64,000 nucleotides of DNA from Streptomyces griseoaurantiacus (lineage in GTDB: Bacteria > Actinomycetota > Actinomycetes > Streptomycetales > Streptomycetaceae): the NCBI GenBank assembly GCA_014656015.1, contig BNBP01000003.1, positions 62,001-126,000 of the forward strand, read 5' to 3'. How positions within the stretch are numbered: the first letter of the stretch is position 1; the number at the start of each line of letters is the position of its first letter. The notes below the pieces were generated by a model. The model had not been told where the DNA came from. It did no database searches and worked only from the letters and a program-made list of their open reading frames with translations. Below are positions 61,923-64,000 of this stretch, one piece after another. A program made the position numbers and the translations under genes.

Positions 61923-62504
61923 TCACAGGCCCCCGCCCATCGGCTCGATGTCCACCCGCACCGGGTGGCCCCACACCCGCAGCACCTCGTAGTCGGTGAA
62001 CTCGTGCACCAGCCGGTACGCCATCGCCGGGCGGGGCCCGCGGCGCTGCGCCGTCAGGTACAGCTCCGCCTCCCGCCGGTCCCGGCGCGGGGTGCCGCAG
62101 AGCTGCCACTCCTGGCCGTTCCACGCCTCGGGCAGCCAGCGCTGCTGCGGCTGCGGACGCTCCTCCCGCGTGCCGTACCGGGAGGGGACGCGCTCCCCGG
62201 CGTCGGTGGCCGCCCGGCGCGGCCCGCCGCCGTCGTACTCCGTACGCCGAGCGGCCCGGCGCCGCGTCTCGCACAGCAGGCACAGATCGGGCGCGTCCTT
62301 GTCGACGGGGCCGGTCGGGTGCTCGGCGCACCGCGTGGTGGGCCGGTCCCCGCCGAGGCTGTCCTCCAGCAGGTCCAGCGCCCGCTTCAGGTCGTCCTTC
62401 GCCTCGTGCAGCTTGGCGTCCGGGGTGTCGGCGCTCAGCGCCTCCCCGTGCTCCCCGAGCACGCGCAGGGCGCGGCCGAGCGCGGTGAGCTGTGCGTGGT
62501 TCAT
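61923..62504 (-). CDS. Conserved hypothetical protein, Cys-containing
   Basis: 193 residues from ATG 62504; a GTG at 62567 would add 21 residues. The N-terminal third is helical (LTALGRALRVLGEHGEALSA, KLHEAKDDLKRALDLLEDSL). Then a Cys-His cluster (TTRCAEHPTGP, DLCLLCETRRRA) looks like a small zinc site. The C-terminal part (LPEAWNGQEWQLCGTPRRDR, YRLVHEFTDYEVLRVWGHPV) could be a beta domain. No known family recognised; possibly phage-like or regulatory. Divergent from the Uma2 gene. Confidence 0.65.
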   Translation of the reverse strand: MNHAQLTALGRALRVLGEHGEALSADTPDAKLHEAKDDLKRALDLLEDSLGGDRPTTRCAEHPTGPVDKDAPDLCLLCETRRRAARRTEYDGGGPRRAATDAGERVPSRYGTREERPQPQQRWLPEAWNGQEWQLCGTPRRDRREAELYLTAQRRGPRPAMAYRLVHEFTDYEVLRVWGHPVRVDIEPMGGGL

Positions 62505-62656
62505 GTCCGCCAGGGTCGCACACACCGCTGACAGCACGGCGGGGGCGAGGGTCGCTGCGGCGCTCACTCGATCGTGGGACGCTGAGGGACACGGGCACGG
62601 CGACGAGGATGTGCCCGTACGTTCAGTTCTGTGAGGTCGGAGACGGGAGGTCCCCG

Positions 62657-63253
62657 ATGACCGCCGAGATGTGGGGGAGCGGCTCCCAGTGGGGCCGTCT
62701 GCTGCGGGCCTGGCAGCACTTGGACGTGCCCGACGGATGGCGGGCCGAGATCGACGAGGGACGGATCATCGTGGTTCCACCCCCGGCCAGTGGGCACAAC
62801 CTCATCGCCGACATCGTCTCGCAACGGCTGTACGGCTGCCTGCCCACGGGGTACGGCCTGTTCCAGACGCTCGGTGTGCACATCGCGCCGTTCGACAAGG
62901 TGTACGTTCCCGACCTCGTCGTCTTCCAGCGGGCCGAACTCGCCCAGCGGGCCGCCGACGTGGGGGAGGACGCGCTGCCCGTGGACGCCGCCGACGCCCT
63001 GCTGGTCGTCGAGATCGCCTCCAAGGGCAACGCCCGTGACGACCGCACGAAGAAGCTGTGGGCCTACGCGCACGCGCCCGTCCCCGCATACCTGCTGATC
63101 GACCGCTACGACGCACAGGGCCCGTCGGTCACGCTGTTCACCGAGCCGGGAAGCGGCGCCTACAAGCGCACCGACCGCGTACCGTTCGGCGGCTCCCTCA
63201 CCCTGCCCGCGCCGTTCCTCACGACGCTCCCGACGGAGGAGTTTCCCCGGTGA
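62657..63253 (+). CDS. Uma2-family (DUF820) putative restriction-endonuclease-like protein
   Basis: 198 residues from ATG 62657 (GGGAGG upstream). The PD-(D/E)xK-like pattern of Uma2 proteins is present: EIDEGRIIVVPPPASGHNLI, YVPDLVVFQRAEL with the Asp, and LLVVEIASKGNARDDRTKKL with Glu-x-Ala/Ser-x-Lys-type residues, then AYAHAPVPAYLLIDRYDAQG. Such genes are abundant in Streptomyces and cyanobacteria without a defined role. It overlaps the 3' end of the convergent acetyltransferase gene by 35 bases. Confidence 0.88.
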   Translation: MTAEMWGSGSQWGRLLRAWQHLDVPDGWRAEIDEGRIIVVPPPASGHNLIADIVSQRLYGCLPTGYGLFQTLGVHIAPFDKVYVPDLVVFQRAELAQRAADVGEDALPVDAADALLVVEIASKGNARDDRTKKLWAYAHAPVPAYLLIDRYDAQGPSVTLFTEPGSGAYKRTDRVPFGGSLTLPAPFLTTLPTEEFPR

Positions 63254-63794
63254 CGGGGGCGGGCGGGACGGCGTCGGTCCACAGCTGCTCGCCCTCGTGG
63301 AGGGTGCCGGTGGGGTGGAGGGCGAGGGCCTTCGCGACGGCGGCGGAGGCGTGGTGGTGCGGGTGGACGTGGGCGGCGAAGGCGGAGACGCCCTGGTCCC
63401 GCAGCCAGTGGGCCATGACCGCGGCGCCCTCTTTCGCGTAACCCCGGCCCTGGAAGTCGTGGCCGACGACCCAGGCGAGCTCCGCCCGGAGAAGGCCGGG
63501 GCGCGGCCTCGTCAGGGTCGCCTGCACCGTGCCGACCAGCCGTCCGCCGGCGCGGGTCCGCAGCATCCAGTTCAGCCAGCCCTGCGAGCCGTCGGGCGAG
63601 TGCCCGGCACTCTGCCGCCGGTACCGCTCCTCCACCTCACCCCGGCTCGGCGGCTCCCCGCCGATGTACGTGTGCAGCCGCGCGTCCCCGAGGAAGACCA
63701 CCGCCTCCTCCGCGTGCGCCACCCGCAAGGGCTCCAGCACCAGCCGCGGCCCTTCCAGGGGGACGGCGAGGGGCCAGGCTGCGGGGTTCGTCAT
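63219..63794 (-). CDS. GNAT acetyltransferase (RimJ/RimL-like)
   Basis: 191 residues. RimJ-type GNAT features: LEGPRLVLEPLRVAHAEEAV, MLRTRAGGRLVGTVQATLTR, ELAWVVGHDFQGRGYAKEGA (acetyl-CoA loop Q/RxxGxG/A) and VHPHHHASAAVAKALALHPT. It may acetylate an N-terminal amine or a small molecule. It overlaps the end of the convergent Uma2 gene and lies just downstream of a second Uma2 gene on the same strand. Confidence 0.88.
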   Translation of the reverse strand: MTNPAAWPLAVPLEGPRLVLEPLRVAHAEEAVVFLGDARLHTYIGGEPPSRGEVEERYRRQSAGHSPDGSQGWLNWMLRTRAGGRLVGTVQATLTRPRPGLLRAELAWVVGHDFQGRGYAKEGAAVMAHWLRDQGVSAFAAHVHPHHHASAAVAKALALHPTGTLHEGEQLWTDAVPPAPVTGETPPSGAS

Positions 63795-63823
63795 GGGGGC
63801 ATTGTCGTCGCTGCCGACAGAAG

Positions 63824-64000
63824 TCAGTCGGCGTATTTCTTGAGCTGCTCCGTTTCCAGCGTGATGCCCACCGGGGGCGGAAGCTCGACGGTTGCTCCCC
63901 AGGGGTAGGAGGGCGTCTGCCGGTAGCGGCCGTCCTTCGGTTCGCTGTGCACGACGACGGTGTGGTGGTCGCGGTCGATGAGGAGGTAGACGGGGATCTC
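63824..64000 (-). CDS. C-terminal part of a second Uma2-family gene (runs off window)
   Basis: The last 58 codons before the stop read EIPVYLLIDRDHHTVVVHSE, DGRYRQTPSYPWGATVELPP and VGITLETEQLKKYAD. The opening matches the YLLIDR segment of the complete Uma2 gene at 62657, so this is a second family member whose start lies beyond the window. Confidence 0.75.
   Translation of the reverse strand, partial: EIPVYLLIDRDHHTVVVHSEPKDGRYRQTPSYPWGATVELPPPVGITLETEQLKKYAD

Overview
The window is high-GC Streptomyces chromosome. Very high G+C at third codon positions, a mycothiol gene (mshA), CdgB-type c-di-GMP signalling, DasR-type operators, msiK and the gene order all fit. The order phosphatase/NlpC-P60/mshA ... 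gpmA ... phoU-phoR-phoP ... carD-ispD-ispF-cysS-rlmB ... msiK ... terD ... cdgB ... nagK-nagA ... otsB/otsA ... thrC-like ... groEL resembles, from memory, the SCO4201 to SCO4300 interval of S. coelicolor. That comparison is recall, not a search.

Layout. 1-11.6 kb: a truncated SpoIIE-type phosphatase, a secreted NlpC/P60 hydrolase, a methyltransferase, mshA overlapping a YbjN-like gene, two regulator/target-like pairs (AraC/DUF2000 and XRE/NTF2-like), a small lamin-tail protein followed by a 14-bp tandem repeat, and an acidic protein with 11-residue amphipathic repeats. 11.7-19.14 kb: a foreign element of about 7.4 kb in the 3' end of the phosphoglycerate mutase gene, bounded by a 25-bp imperfect direct repeat. 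It carries int, xis, a truncated and frameshifted rep, an IS110-family insertion sequence, and a cargo of visibly lower G+C. The cargo is a secreted Cys-rich protein with a C-terminal domain resembling nuclease toxins, followed by a cytoplasmic ankyrin-repeat protein: a candidate toxin-immunity pair and the most novel content of the window.

19.1-31.4 kb: gpmA, an MFS transporter, a tiny Cys-rich protein, the phosphate-sensing phoU / phoR-phoP locus with a PHO box in the divergent promoter, a lipoprotein, carD, and the ispD-ispF-cysS-rlmB housekeeping block. 31.5-43.2 kb: a DoxX membrane protein, a sugar nucleotidyltransferase, the shared sugar-transport ATPase msiK, tRNA-Thr(UGU), a rhomboid-like protein, exporter and acetyltransferase genes, a pentapeptide-repeat protein, TerD, an ArfB-like release factor and a flavin reductase.

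43.2-64 kb: diguanylate cyclase cdgB behind a perfect Crp-type palindrome; amino-sugar catabolism (sugar kinase, nagA, nagK) divergent from a sugar-binding lipoprotein across two DasR-type operators, which with msiK forms an N-acetylglucosamine/sugar uptake theme; trehalose synthesis (otsA, otsB) beside glucosyl-3-phosphoglycerate synthase; a SAM riboswitch controlling a threonine-synthase-like gene plus a MoaD/ThiS-type sulfur carrier, which suggests homocysteine/methionine synthesis; a cold-shock protein; groEL under two tandem CIRCE operators; an Old Yellow Enzyme-type oxidoreductase; and two Uma2-family genes around an acetyltransferase. Several genes end in short tandem repeats that begin at or contain the stop codon.
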